NCBI GenBank assembly: GCA_036924085.1
Contig: JAVGWX010000009.1
Location: forward strand, 60,415,512-60,479,511
DNA length: 64,000 nucleotides
Direction of reading: 5' to 3'
Source: Ariolimax columbianus
Taxonomy: Eukaryota; Mollusca; Gastropoda; Stylommatophora; Arionidae
A program made the translations under genes and the position numbers. The notes under the pieces were generated by a model that was not told the DNA's origin, ran no database searches, and saw nothing but the letters and a program-made list of their open reading frames with translations. Every line of letters starts with the position of its first letter. Position 1 is the stretch's first letter. Positions 22,934-33,600 of this stretch are shown piece after piece.

Positions 22934-23945
22934 GGGAGGAGGCACATCGAGCTCATCTTTGCATTCTTGTCCTCATTGACATGCTGGCTAGGAGGCACAT
23001 CGAGCTCATCTTTGCATCCTTGTCCTCATTGACATGCTGGCTAGGAGGCACATCGAGCTCATCTTTGCATTCTTGTTCTCATTGACATGCTGGCTAGGAG
23101 GCACATCGAGCTCATCTTTGCATTCTTATCCTCATTGACATGCTGGCTAGGAGGCACATCGAGCTCATCTTTGCATTCTTGTCCTCATTGACATGCTGGC
23201 TAGGAGACACATCGAGCTCATCTTTGCATTCTTGTCCTCATTGACATGCTGGCTAGGAGGCACATCGAGCTCATCTTTGCATTCTTGTCCTCATTGACAT
23301 GCTGGCTAGGAGACACATCGAGCTCATCTTTGCATTCTTGTCCTCATTGACATGCTGGCTAGGAGGCACATCGAGCTCATCTTTGCATTCTTGTCCTCAT
23401 TGACATGCTGGCTAGGAGACACATCGAGCTCATCTTTGCATTCTTGTCCTCATTGACATGCTGGCTAGGAGGCACATCAAGCTCATCTTTGCATTCTTGT
23501 CCTCATTGACATGCTGGCTAGGAGGCACATCGAGCTCATCTTTGCATTCTTGTTCTCATTGACATGCTGGCTAGGAGGCACATCGAGCTCATCTTTGCAT
23601 TCTTGTCCTCATTGACATGCTGGCTAGGAGGCACATCGAGCTCATCTTTGCATTCTTGTCCTCATTGACATGCTGGCTAGGAGGCACATCGAGCTCATCT
23701 TTGCATTCTTGTCCTCATTGACATGCTGGCTAGGAGGCACATCGAGCTCATCTTTGCATTCTTGTCCTCATTGACATGCTGGCTAGGAGGCACATCGAGC
23801 TCATCTTTGCATTCTTGTCCTCATTGACATGCTGGCTAGGAGGCACATCGAGCTCATCTTTGCATTCTTGTCCTCATTGACATGCTGGCTAGGAGGCACA
23901 TCGAGCTCATCTTTGCATTCTTGTCCTCATTGACATGCTGGTTAG
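22934..23945. repeat. 53-bp minisatellite in RAG1-like copy A linker
   Basis: About nineteen nearly identical units of gaggcacatcgagctcatct followed by ttgcattcttgtcctcattg and acatgctggctag. The spacing is 53 (22941 to 22994). Differences are single bases (gagac for gaggc, gttct for gtcct). High identity suggests recent expansion or gene conversion. Confidence 0.97.
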
Positions 23946-24372
23946 ACATGGAGGAGCAAGGCGGGACTTCTCTGGAGCTAATGTTCGTGCTGTATTTACT
24001 AACAACTCCCAAACATGTACGGGAATGATGCATTCACACACTAAAATCATTTATATCACAGTCAGGATCAAAGCATGTCCAAATATGTTGACTCATATCT
24101 GCCTATTGTTTAGACTGCAACAAAAATTTCACTTTGTCTTCTATTTAATATGTGAACCTCAAAACACATCTGCGACACAGAGTGGTGCAGTGTTGTGTTT
24201 GTTAATCTTTGTGCACATTTATGCCATAGATAAGCAGAAAATCTTCCATATGAGAAAGACAATGTAATGGTTTCAGACTTTTTCGTTTCTCTTTCAAAGT
24301 TATGGATCGTTTACCACACATTCTACACAGAGCAGCCAAACACTTCATGTGGTGGTCTAACGTATGTTCCAT

Positions 24373-25289
24373 TTTCTGACAAACGTATATAATGATAATA
24401 TTGGGCACAGTTGAGAATCGTTTCCACTTTCAAAAACTGCTGAATTAAAATGTCATCGGCTTGCAACAGTCTGAATTGGTGTACATAGATAGAAATATGC
24501 AACACAAGAAAACAAAGCTGGTTTAAATGTTTGAAAAATGCATAACTCCATTAGACATAATGAATACAATGTGATTTAAATTGGAAATACATTTTTATAA
24601 TCATCTCTTTATTCTTTATTAGATATCTTGCCAGATGATTACAACATTTTTTTTTAAATTTGATATTAGAATATTTTACCTATCCTATGTCAAAAATGTT
24701 ACCAAAATATGGTCACCTTTTTTAAACTAGTATTTTAGGTTTATAAAAACACAAAAATTTTGCAAAAATCCACAGAATAACGAAGCAGATGATAAATTTA
24801 CAGCACAGTGTGCTATTTCCGTCCTGCTAATAACGTGAACTTAGATATATTAATCGAAAGACAGGTAAGTTTTGGAGCTCCCATTTCACCTTTTGACCTT
24901 TTCCCATGACCTCTCTGTTTGCATAAATTACCCCATACAGAAAACGGATTCGCGAGGTAGCTAAAATAGAGACCGACCGTCGTGAAGGATATCAAATTAT
25001 TTTATTATTTTATGTTATATTCCGATAGAAGTGCTTTTCTATCAGTGCAAGTTGATTCATTACACAAACCATAAATGCAATCGCTAATCTGCTCTTTTAG
25101 ATGTAATCCCTGTAGCACTTTGTTTTACATCAGCACTGAAACCACTCTACTAAAACTCCTTTTATGACATTCATAGCAACTGTTTTTGTCTTCATTTTCT
25201 CCCACTCTATTCGTGAGTATAACATGCACACAATTTTCCTCTTTTATAAAGGCTACGCCAAAACACTGTGCGTGTTTTTTGTACTGAAG
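24373..25289. other. 5' flank of RAG1-like copy A; no clear feature
   Basis: AT-rich. Minus-strand frames (for example 24995-24813) have no recognisable domain. If the element has terminal inverted repeats, one should lie in this stretch, but I cannot see a pair with the 19.4-19.8 kb side. Confidence 0.4.
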
Positions 25290-25585
25290 GTTTCTGTATA
25301 GGTCAAGATCAGTCCCATAGCAACAATTGCCGTCAGGGATGAAGATAACTCTTCATGTACTAAGCCGCAGCAAATGCGATGTGGGGTGGCCAGTTTCCTT
25401 CCTTGCTTTTTCACCATACCCAACTCCTACGTCAGGTACCCATTTACAGCTGGGACGACTGGAAAAGAGGTTGTACCAGGCACAAACCACGGCCCAGATT
25501 TTGTTATATCAGTCCGTGAATTTGAACCCCGGAGCGCTGTAATCCCAGTCTAGCAAGTCAGCTCCTTGTCGACTAGGTTATACGC
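25290..25585 (-). mobile_element. tRNA-derived SINE (family S5)
   Basis: The minus strand starts with a tRNA-like head (ggagcgtataacctagtcga, then ccggggttcaaattc as B box, 25585-25515). It is followed by a core cagctgtaaatgggtacctg near 25450-25431 and a 3' part shared with 35480-35600 (cagggatgaag, cttcatgtact). The core motif is of the type shared among invertebrate SINE families. Confidence 0.75.
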
Positions 25586-25734
25586 TCCACAAAGGTTTCT
25601 GTAACAATCTGTTTTACACGAAAGGGGTGCTTGTCTCATCAAAAAACTTTCTTTAGCCGCCATTTTAACATCTACAGAGGTGTAACGGGCCTTTTCGTTC
25701 CTCCCTCGTACGTGATCTTAGGGATCCACATGAG

Positions 25735-26180
25735 ATTGTAATTTCCATTCTTTGTGTTGAGATTGTAATATCCATTCTTTGTGTTGAAATTGTAATATCC
25801 ATTCTTTCTTTGGAAATGGTAATATCCATCACTTCTGTTGAAATGGTAATATTAACCATTTTTGTTGAAATAGTAATATTGATAACTTTTGTTGAAATGG
25901 TAATATCGATAATTTTTGTTGAAATGGTAATATCGATAATTTTTGTTGAAATGGTAATATTGATCACTTTTGTTGAAATGGTAAAATCGATCACTTTTGT
26001 TGAAATGGTAATATCGATCACTTCTGTTAAGATGGCAATATCGATCACTTCTGTTGAAATGGTAATATAAATTATTTCTGTTCAGATAGTAATATCAATT
26101 TTTCTGTTCAGATAGTAATATCCATTCTTTCTGTTCAGATAGTAATATCCATCACCACTGTTGAGTTGGCGATATCCATC
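25735..26180. repeat. 27-bp minisatellite
   Basis: About sixteen degenerate units of tgttgaaatggtaatatcga plus tcacttt. It is nine codons long, so it is open on both strands (EMVISITSV and ISTKVIDIT units). It is not evidence of a gene. Confidence 0.95.
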
Positions 26181-26878
26181 ACTTCTTTTGGAGGCAATAA
26201 TTTACATCCTTCTCGTTGACCAGATAATATCCATCACATCTGATTTCAATAAAATCCATCACTTGCGTTGAGCTGATAATTTGCAGTTAGATCCAGGGGA
26301 TTTATTCAGTTCATCCCATTTTTCGATGAGGTGTTTTCTGGAACGTGTCTGTAAGAGATGTGTGGATTGTAAGAAACTTCCTCTAGATTTTAGTCGGCTA
26401 TGGAATAACCTATAGTTTTACGCAAGTTCAGCCGCATAGAATCGTTTCGGTAAAACCAGCAGGTATGAGCCATTAAAGAAGAAGTTAGCGCCCAGGATTA
26501 AAGCAATATGAGGCGTGAAAATGTAATTGGCATGGAAAGACCAGCTCTGCTTCTAACTTATTCCGGCATCTCCACCTCGTGAATAGCTGGATTTCTTCTT
26601 TAGGTATATTTCCTTGTATTCTGGACGAACTAAGAAAGTATACGCATGTCGCCTTTCGTCAAAGCTCTGGGTGTGGCTGCTATGCCATTGCATATCTCTT
26701 GTCGGTGATATTTGTGGGATATGGATCATGGCTATATGCTGACAGGATAGATCGATATGCAGTGAGATAGATAGGTAGGTCGGTCAGTTGGCAGCTAAAA
26801 ATGTAGAAATATAGATAAACAGACGCGCAGTCAAGCAAAGCAACATACATAAAAACAGAGACAAACAGGCAGTCAGGG
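26181..26878. other. No recognised feature
   Basis: Degenerate continuations of the 27-bp array fade out by about 26250. Beyond that there is no feature I can support. Confidence 0.45.
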
Positions 26879-26879
26879 T

Positions 26880-27340
<461 letters not shown>

Positions 27341-27639
27341 ACAAATTAAAGGTGTGATTTTAGGAGATTGGATCAGGTAGCAAGCACGTAAGTAGGTGGA
27401 TATGTAGACATGTTGCTAGATCGACAGATGGACAGTTGGATGGAATGAATGATGGACTGAGGTATGGATGAGTGAACAGGCCGATTGATGGATGGGCCCT
27501 TTGGATTGATGAACGTGACAGGAATACACTCTTTTTAAACTAATTGATAAAGTTTCGCCGTCCTAACCGGCATTGATTCAGCCTTCATTGGTCATCACAT
27601 CCAATAAAACCTGTTCAGATGACTACACTTTTTGAGCTA

Positions 27640-28206
27640 TATGATTTATGATCATCATCAATGCCCGTAGCTCTATTCTGGGCATAGGTCAATCACAAAC
27701 CTTCTCCAGACAGTTTAGTCTTCACCTGCCATTTCTCTCTCTTGCCAATTGAGTTGCAGGTACCGATGGTCATTTGCATAATCTCTTCTATATGTGTTTC
27801 TTTGCGTATCTATCTCCCTCTTCCCCTGTATATTCCACGCCAGAACCTGTCTGGCCACGTTTGATGGTGATTTCCGTAGTTTGTCGTTTCTCCTGTTCTT
27901 ACTTTTGATGTGCCGCTCCTCTGGTTGCTGTTGCCATGTCTTGCCAGACTTTACCCATTATCGTCCGTAGATATTTATTGAAAAGCGATTTGAGTTTTCT
28001 CAGTATTGCTTTTGTCGTTCTCCGAATTTTCGCTCCGTGTATGTATACTGACTTACATTGGAATTATCGAATCTTAATATGATAATAGTCTTTATTTCCC
28101 TGGATATCCATGCATTATTCAGTAACAGAAATGCTGCCTTCACCTTTACAATTCTAGCCTTTACATTTGTCTCTGTGCCCCCTGAAGTATCAATGGTGCT
28201 GTCCAA
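27640..28206 (-). mobile_element. RTE-type LINE C-terminal remnant
   Basis: The minus strand reads STIDTSGGTETNVKARIVKV (28200-28140), then across frameshifts LRTIMGKVWQD, KSPSNVARQVLAWNIQGKRE, TQRNTYRRDYAND and VWRRFVIDLCPE ending near 27670. This is the standard RTE C-terminus (GHTLRK..N.TRQAL.WNPQGKR..GRP..TWRRDL). A short (ATG)n stretch follows at 27645-27660 as its tail. Confidence 0.8.
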
Positions 28207-28714
28207 ATGGGAAAGTGTTCACATCTTTCTGCTCCCCCTCCCCCAACCCAGAATGAGTGGCTCTTTGCTTAAGGTATGTGATTACCTCCAATATGCGCAC
28301 GAGGGGTACCATAGCTAAACAGAATAAGACTACTGTAACCACCATATCATTTTGTAAGATGCGACTAAAGAGCGTGTGACAAGAAACCACACCGTGAATA
28401 ATTTGCTACTGTTGAAACCGCCACTGTAAATGCTAGGTTACATATACAGCAATCCAGTATATATATATATATATGTTCTAAGCGCGCCAAATACGGCGTA
28501 TAAGGACATGTCCTTAGAAAGAACAACAAACATCTTCCATTGCAAGTACTCGAATGAACAGCAAAGGGCGTTCGGAAAAGAGGGAGACCCAAGGAAACAT
28601 TCAAAGAACAATCATCCAAGAGGGCTCAACTATGAGCTTCAGCGCTATACAAGATCTAAAAACAGTGGGCCTCACAGCGTTGCAGCTGGAGAGATATGTA
28701 AATATTTATTTATT

Positions 28715-28743
28715 TTCATGTGTGCATGTGTGTGTGTGCGTGT

Positions 28744-28796
<53 letters not shown>

Positions 28797-28797
28797 T
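28715..28797. repeat. (TG)n microsatellite
   Basis: About 40 TG units with a few cg and at substitutions. Confidence 0.97.
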
Positions 28798-28847
28798 CCT
28801 CTGGGCTACACCAATCCACCAAGACTACTGTTGAATGGCTTTATTAC

Positions 28848-28990
28848 TATTGTTGGGGTAGTTAATATGTTTTTAAGCTGTGGACTACAGACCGCTTCCC
28901 CACTGCTGTCGCCAAGTCGTGAGTTGGCTATGTTTGTTTATTCACCATCAACAGAAACACAACAAATGCCTTACCGGGGATTCTCCTTCT
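28848..28990 (-). mobile_element. SINE family S2, truncated copy
   Basis: Shares ggactac.gaccgcttc.ccac and the following taccggggattc region with the complete copy at 38650-38865. It stops where the (CTT)n tail of an S1 SINE begins, so S1 probably inserted into it. Confidence 0.75.
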
Positions 28991-29005
28991 TCTTCGTTTG
29001 TTTTC

Positions 29006-29194
29006 TTCTTCTTCTTCTTCTTCTTCTTCTTCTTCTTCTTCTTCTTCTTCTTCTTCTTCTTCTTCGTATTCTTCTTCTTCGTATTCTTCTTCTTTCGTTC
29101 GATCTCAATCTCTCATCACCAAGCCATGAAAAGGGATTTACAAATAGCAAGATGTTGTCCCGCTAGCGGAATGTTATGTGTCGTACTTTACAGC
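29006..29194 (-). mobile_element. SINE S1 3' part with (CTT)n tail, left side of LINE copy 3
   Basis: A (CTT)n tail of about 85 bases, then gttcgatctcaatctctcat, which matches the S1 copies at 20465 and 55065. It is cut at gtactttacagc (29183-29194) by LINE copy 3 and continues at 33028. Confidence 0.85.
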
Positions 29195-29417
29195 ACACTC
29201 TTTTGTCGAACACTATGCCAAAGCAAACCACATAGATGTCCCTGCAGATAGGCATACGGACATTAATGAAGAGCAAAAGGTGCACGACAACATCAATATG
29301 GCACCAGAAGAGCATATGATGGCAAAACTAACAATGAACGAAATGGAAGAGGCCATGAGAACATTAAAGAAAAGGAAATCTCCCGAAAAAGACGGGATAA
29401 CAAACGAAATGCTGATG

Positions 29418-29750
29418 GGGCTGATAAGCCAACGGCGCGAGGCTACAAGGTGAGGGATTACGGCCGAACGCCTCTAAGCCAAAATCCCGCCCAAAAGCTC
29501 AGCACGATTGCAAAGGGAGGCTTCGACATGGTGTGGACCTGGGGCTCCCGCTCCAGCCCCTCCCGGTCGAGCCGCAGAATGAGGTCTCTGCCCTCCGCCG
29601 AGCAAAGCGGGCGGGAAGCTGCTCGATATTCACCCCATACGGCGATGAGGTATGAAACCATTTGTAGAAGACTTAGTTCTCGATCGGGGTGCCCTAAGCA
29701 GTAGATCAGCTACCTCACTGCGAACTGCTGAGACTCAACCCTTGACCATG
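29418..29750 (+). pseudogene. 28S rRNA 3'-end pseudogene fragment
   Basis: The stretch ggctgataagccaacggcgc, followed by gaacgcctctaagccaaaat and cccgccc, is the diverged 3' part of large-subunit rRNA (conserved gaacgcctctaagtcagaatcccgccc). Near its end, cggggtgccctaagcagtag and ctgagactcaaccctt match the 28S terminus. There are many substitutions, so it is not a working rRNA. It joins the LINE at a ggct microhomology near 29415-29421. Confidence 0.78.
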
Positions 29751-29825
29751 AGATATGTCCGCACACCAGGCGAACAACATCTCCGTGCAATGACCAGGCT
29801 TGTCCCCTGGTCAAATGCACTATTT

Positions 29826-30020
29826 CGAGAGGAATCACAGGTCGCTGACATTTGGTCCACGTGCTTGGCTGATAAGCTACCATCTGAGGGACTACGGCCG
29901 AACGCCTCTAAGCCAGAATCCCGCCCTAAATCTCAGCACTGCTGTGATGGGAGGCTACGACATGGCTGGGGCTGGGGTCTCAGCCGGGCCCGGTCGAGCC
30001 GCAGAAATTCACCTGGTAAA
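29826..30020 (+). pseudogene. Second 28S rRNA-derived fragment
   Basis: Reads tatttcgagaggaatcacag, gacatttggt, gtgcttggctgataagc, then gaacgcctctaagccagaat and cccgcc. It starts further upstream in 28S than the first fragment and lacks about 15 bases after gataagc. It shares with the first copy the downstream block ggtcgagccgcagaa, which suggests a common derived repeat. Confidence 0.75.
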
Positions 30021-30229
30021 ATGCACTCCTGCCTCGCTCTTTGCCTCTGTCTGCTATCAGTCATCCCAATGGACGCAGACGAGCTGCAGTCCAGCGGACA
30101 TTGCACCTCCTGCCCTATTGTGACAATCTACCGGGTGGCGGGGAATGCTAGGCGTACCTTCACTGCAGATGAGCCGAGAAAATAAAGGGAGCAAAGAGAT
30201 ACCTCACTCACATGCATATGCTACGTTTC

Positions 30230-30566
30230 TGGCAGGACGTGACGATCCTGGGACAAAGTCACACTGGACTGCCTCTCTTCCGGGATAGTACAAACTAGTA
30301 CATAGTCCATCATATCATTGCCAAACCCTATAGACACGAGTAGGGAAGACTCGATAGTCCTGCAAGACAACTTCCTAAGAGAGACAACTCTGACCAAAAA
30401 CAACTGCTGCCTTGCAGTTAGGCTGGGGACAGCCACAGGCTAAAGAAGGCAACCCTACAGAAACGCCTGTTGAAATCGGATGCACTGAGCCCACAGGCTT
30501 AACAAAATAAAACAGTGCAACGTAAATATCGCTGTAAACAGCGTACGATGAAGAAGAAGAAGAAGA
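30230..30566 (+). repeat. Dispersed repeat ending in a LINE-like (GAA)n tail
   Basis: The part caactgctgccttgcagtta (near 30400) is shared with 48930-48960. The segment gaaatcggatgcactgagcc near 30473 is the SINE domain shared with S1 and S4. The end, cagcgtacgatgaagaagaa, matches the 3' end of the RNase H LINE. It may, with the 28S fragment upstream, form one non-autonomous element. Confidence 0.6.
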
Positions 30567-33027
30567 ACCACATAGATGTCCCTGCAGATAGGCATACGGA
30601 CATTGATGAAGAGCAAAAGGTGCACGACAACATCAATATGGCACCAGAAGAGCATATGATGGCAAAACTAACAATGAACGAAATGGAAGAGGCCATGAGA
30701 ACATTAAAGAAAAGGAAATCTCCCGAAAAAGACGGGATAACAAACGAAATGCTGATGGGGCTAGGCCAAACAGCAAAGAGGAAACTGCTATCAGTCCTTA
30801 ACCAAAGCTGGAAAAGGGGTATTGTACCCCAGGCATGGAAAGACGCAGTACTTGTACCAGTACCAAAGAAAGGACAATACAAAACCGATCCAATTGGATA
30901 CAGGCCTATCAGCCTACTGAGCTGTGTCGGCAAACTGTTGGAACGTATGATAAATACCAGACTGATGTGGCATCTGGAAGAAAAACGGATACTAATTCCA
31001 CAGCAAGCAGGCTTTAGACAACACAGATCCACTGAGGACCAGGTCATCCTCATAGCCCAGGAAATAGAAGATGCCTACCAGAAGCAAAAGCATACAATAG
31101 CGGTTTGGGTGGACCTGGAAAAGGCATTTGACAAAGTCTGGAAAGATGGACTTAGAGTCAAGCTAAGAAGAAGTGAAGTTTGTGGGAAAATGTACAAGTG
31201 GATCAACCACTACCTCAAAAACAGAACGGCCAGAGTCCAAGTACAAGGGCAGATGAGCAAAAAGGTGACACTTGAGCAGGGAGTACCCCAAGGGGGAGTA
31301 CTGTCACCCACACTCTTCCTGGTGTATATAAATGACATTACAGAGAATATACCAAGAAGAGTTCATAGCTCAATGTTTGCAGACGATCTGGCTATGTTGA
31401 CCTCTGAAAAGAATCTCACCATAGCAAGAAATCGGATGCAGCAGGCCCTAACATCGCTGGAAGAGTGGGCGAACTCATGGCTGGTCAAAATAAACGAGAA
31501 GAAAATCACATGTACAATATTCTCGCTATCAATCAAACCCCAAAACACCAAATTAAGTCTAAACGGCAAATACCTATCTGGGAGTCACATTTGATCGGCG
31601 CTTGACATGGAAATGTCAGATCGAGAAAAACCGAATGAGAGCCAGAGAAAGAATGGCAATCATGAGGAAACTTGCTGACACAAGCTGGGGAGCAGACGAA
31701 AGCATACTAAAGAAACTGTACACTGGAAGAGTGAGACCAGTTCTCGAGTATGGCATTGCGGCATGGACAACAGCATCAAAGGCGAACTTCGATAAAGTTA
31801 GCAAACTCCAAAACCAAGCCATGAGAGTTATAACAGGAGGCATGAAGTCAACGCCAAGTGAAGAACTTGAAAAGATTACAAAACTGCAATCCATGGCCGA
31901 CAGAAGAGACTACAGAGTCCAGCTGCAATCAGAGAAACTCAGAAGACAATGCACCAAAGACTAAACAATTTCGGAAATGGGAAGCTAAAGCGAAGAAACT
32001 TTGCAGAAATAGCCAAAGCAAAGATGCACGAAGACCCTATGAACGCACTAACCACACCAAAGCCCTTCCCTACTGTACGAAAACCTACCTGGAGGCAGCA
32101 TATATTTCTAGAGGTGGTAGAAAATATACCAGGTATTAGAAACAAAAACTGCCAGTCTGAATAAAGAAAGAAGAGATACTACCCTGAGTTTCATTACGGA
32201 AAACTACCCAAGCATGGACTGGACCCATGCATACACCGACGGTTCCGTAACAAATACAACACAGAACGGAGGGGCAGGAGCATTCCTGAGCCTACCAAAT
32301 GGCAGAAAAATAACACTGTCATTCGCTACTGGAAAATACACAAGCAATTTTAGAGCGAAGGCAGAGGCACTGAGGGCGGCAGTGGAAGAAATGGTTACAG
32401 CTAAAAGGAATGAAAGCCACATAGTCCTGCTTACAGATGCACTGGCCGTAGTCACAGAACTGAAAAGCCAGAAAAATACTGAACTTAATGAATTAAGAGC
32501 AGTACTCTGTCAACTATGCCAGCAGGCCGCACCAAAAAGAGTAGTGGTGCAGTGGGTTCCATCTGACTGCAACATCCAAGGCAACGAGGAGGCAGACAGA
32601 CTGGCAAAAGAAGGTGCAAAACTACCATAACTTGATACTAGTATGACATACGAAGATTCAAAACGGCTTATTAGAGCTAGATACATGACCAAATGGGAAA
32701 CCGAACATACTGGCTACACCAAAAACGATGCCTATTACCAGTTGAACAGAAAAGAGCAGGTCGTGGTCTTCAGACTTCGCACTGGCCACAATAGACTCAG
32801 GTACCACCTATTCAACAAATAGAAAATAGGTGGCACCGACGAATGCCCGTGTTGTACTGGGAAAATGACCGCTGAGCATTTTCTGCAAAACTGCCCGACA
32901 TACGAGGATCAGAGAGAGCAACACTAGACAAGCTCTATGGCAGTGTCGACAGCCTCAGGATGACGGCTGCTTTTTTCGAAAAAATAATGGTTACTGTCTG
33001 ACTGCGTACGATGAAGTACTTTACAGC

Positions 33028-33270
33028 TTCACTTCGAATATTGCGCCTCTTGGTCCGACACATCCGACTTTAGCTAGCATTGTTGAGTACAGGTTTAGCG
33101 TTTCGGTCTTGACCGCTTTGATTCGCTGGTCCTGATTCTAGCATTCAGCTTTGGGTCGCTGACCGCTGCAGCTGATGCACTGCTCTGCATGTTGATCCTT
33201 CTTGCCAGGAATTCGATCGCTGACCTTCTTTGTCAGCAGGCAGACATCTAAAACCTTTCGGCCACGCCCA
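33028..33270 (-). mobile_element. SINE S1 5' part plus tRNA-like head, right side of LINE copy 3
   Basis: Continues S1 from 29194 across the LINE: ttggtccgacacatccgact, then gggtcgctgaccgctgcagc up to about 33205. It is followed at 33208-33270 by a degraded tRNA-like segment (on the minus strand, ggcgtggccgaaaggtttta and gcgatcgaattcc) related to the S2 head. Confidence 0.78.
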
Positions 33271-33339
33271 CCATCCTTACTATGTGGGGTTAAATACATT
33301 CTTGTGTCGTCGTTTGTCGTTTATGAATTATCTCCTTAT

Positions 33340-33600
33340 ATGATGGAAGGAGCAGGCCAGCGGGCATCTCTGTCCCTTGCTGACAATTTGTCAGAACATA
33401 TGAGTTGGTTTGACCCCCATCTTGGTAGCCAGACTACCATAAAAATAGCCCGTTTCCAGGAAGAATTACGAGAAAGTCGAGGTGACGCTCTTGGCCAGTA
33501 TATTTGCCTGACCCTGAAAAACATGTCTGTCTGATGAGTATGTTTTACCTGACCATACGTTAGTCTCATCTCTCTTAATGATATGAGGGTTTGTCAATCT
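33340..33600 (-). repeat. Dispersed repeat family R, copy 1
   Basis: The minus strand reads agactaacgtatggtcaggt, aaaacatac, agacatgt, tggccaaga and gtaattcttcctggaaac, all shared with 57590-57740. Further copies are at 46335-46640 and 59911-60455. I do not recognise a coding sequence in it. Confidence 0.75.

Larger units (their letters stand above)
19799..24372 (-). pseudogene. RAG1-like (N-RAG-TP-type) gene, copy A, with nested insertions
   Basis: Minus-strand gene relic that can be followed end to end. A Met at 24372 (MEHTLDHHMKCLAALCRMCG) starts the CxxC region; next come YGINVHKD, TTLCRRCVLRF and a Trp block with HHSRTC (to about 24020). Then comes a 53-bp minisatellite, a frame open from 22875 to 21880 (LTQEEKTLLTHLIRRKL with an 8-codon repeat, RGQPIVLQRIF, ARTPTKRE, LALAIKITVGLTWRQERKQR), then LPGFVSWLLNGYKKKGLLTW, VWVKVGGNLGK, NSKTNT, FFFGDYDFLTKIY, [SINE], CLSGAQEASPCLWC, VLKHHKLLEKAVDKLDIAI, [SINE], LCEHTEEKVAQSKHTLAQLW, QHILGTHCTEW, EQGGELVHSTVAKVEKRALG and a stop at 19799-19801. 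The first putative catalytic Asp (VGGD in the alignment with copy B IGAD) is Asn here. Frameshifts lie near 24205, 21845 and 19970. Identification as a RAG1/N-RAG-TP relative is by remembered motif pattern. Confidence 0.72.
29195..33015 (+). mobile_element. RNase H-type LINE, copy 3, with an internal foreign insert and duplication
   Basis: Flanked by a perfect 12-bp duplication, gtactttacagc at 29183-29194 and 33016-33027. The left part (29195-29417) encodes SFVEHYAKANHIDVPADRHT up to KDGITNEMLMG. It is followed by 1.15 kb of foreign sequence. The LINE then restarts at about 30566, repeating about 198 bases. From there: NGYRPISLLS-type block, QQAGFRQHRSTEDQVILIAQ, VWVDLEKAFDKVWKDGL, GVPQGGVLSPTLFLVYINDI, MFADDLAMLTSEK (FADD box intact), an approximately 26-base deletion near 31575, thumb, RNase H (32214 onward: AYTDGSVTN, LLTDALAV, WVPSDCNIQGNEEADRLAKE), and a damaged C-terminal tail ending gcgtacgatgaag. 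The longest frame is 30515-31594. Confidence 0.93.

Noticed and set aside
22934..23945. CRISPR-like regular array
   Set aside because: Units are contiguous with no unique spacers, and the surrounding sequence is eukaryotic; it is a minisatellite.
24813..25289. CxxC-containing minus-strand frames as an extra exon of RAG1-like copy A
   Set aside because: A CYECHK motif occurs near 25160, but there is no counterpart in copy B to support it, and the frames are broken.
29418..29750. Genuine rDNA unit
   Set aside because: Only diverged 3'-terminal 28S pieces are present, embedded between LINE sequences, with no 5.8S, 18S or intact 28S.
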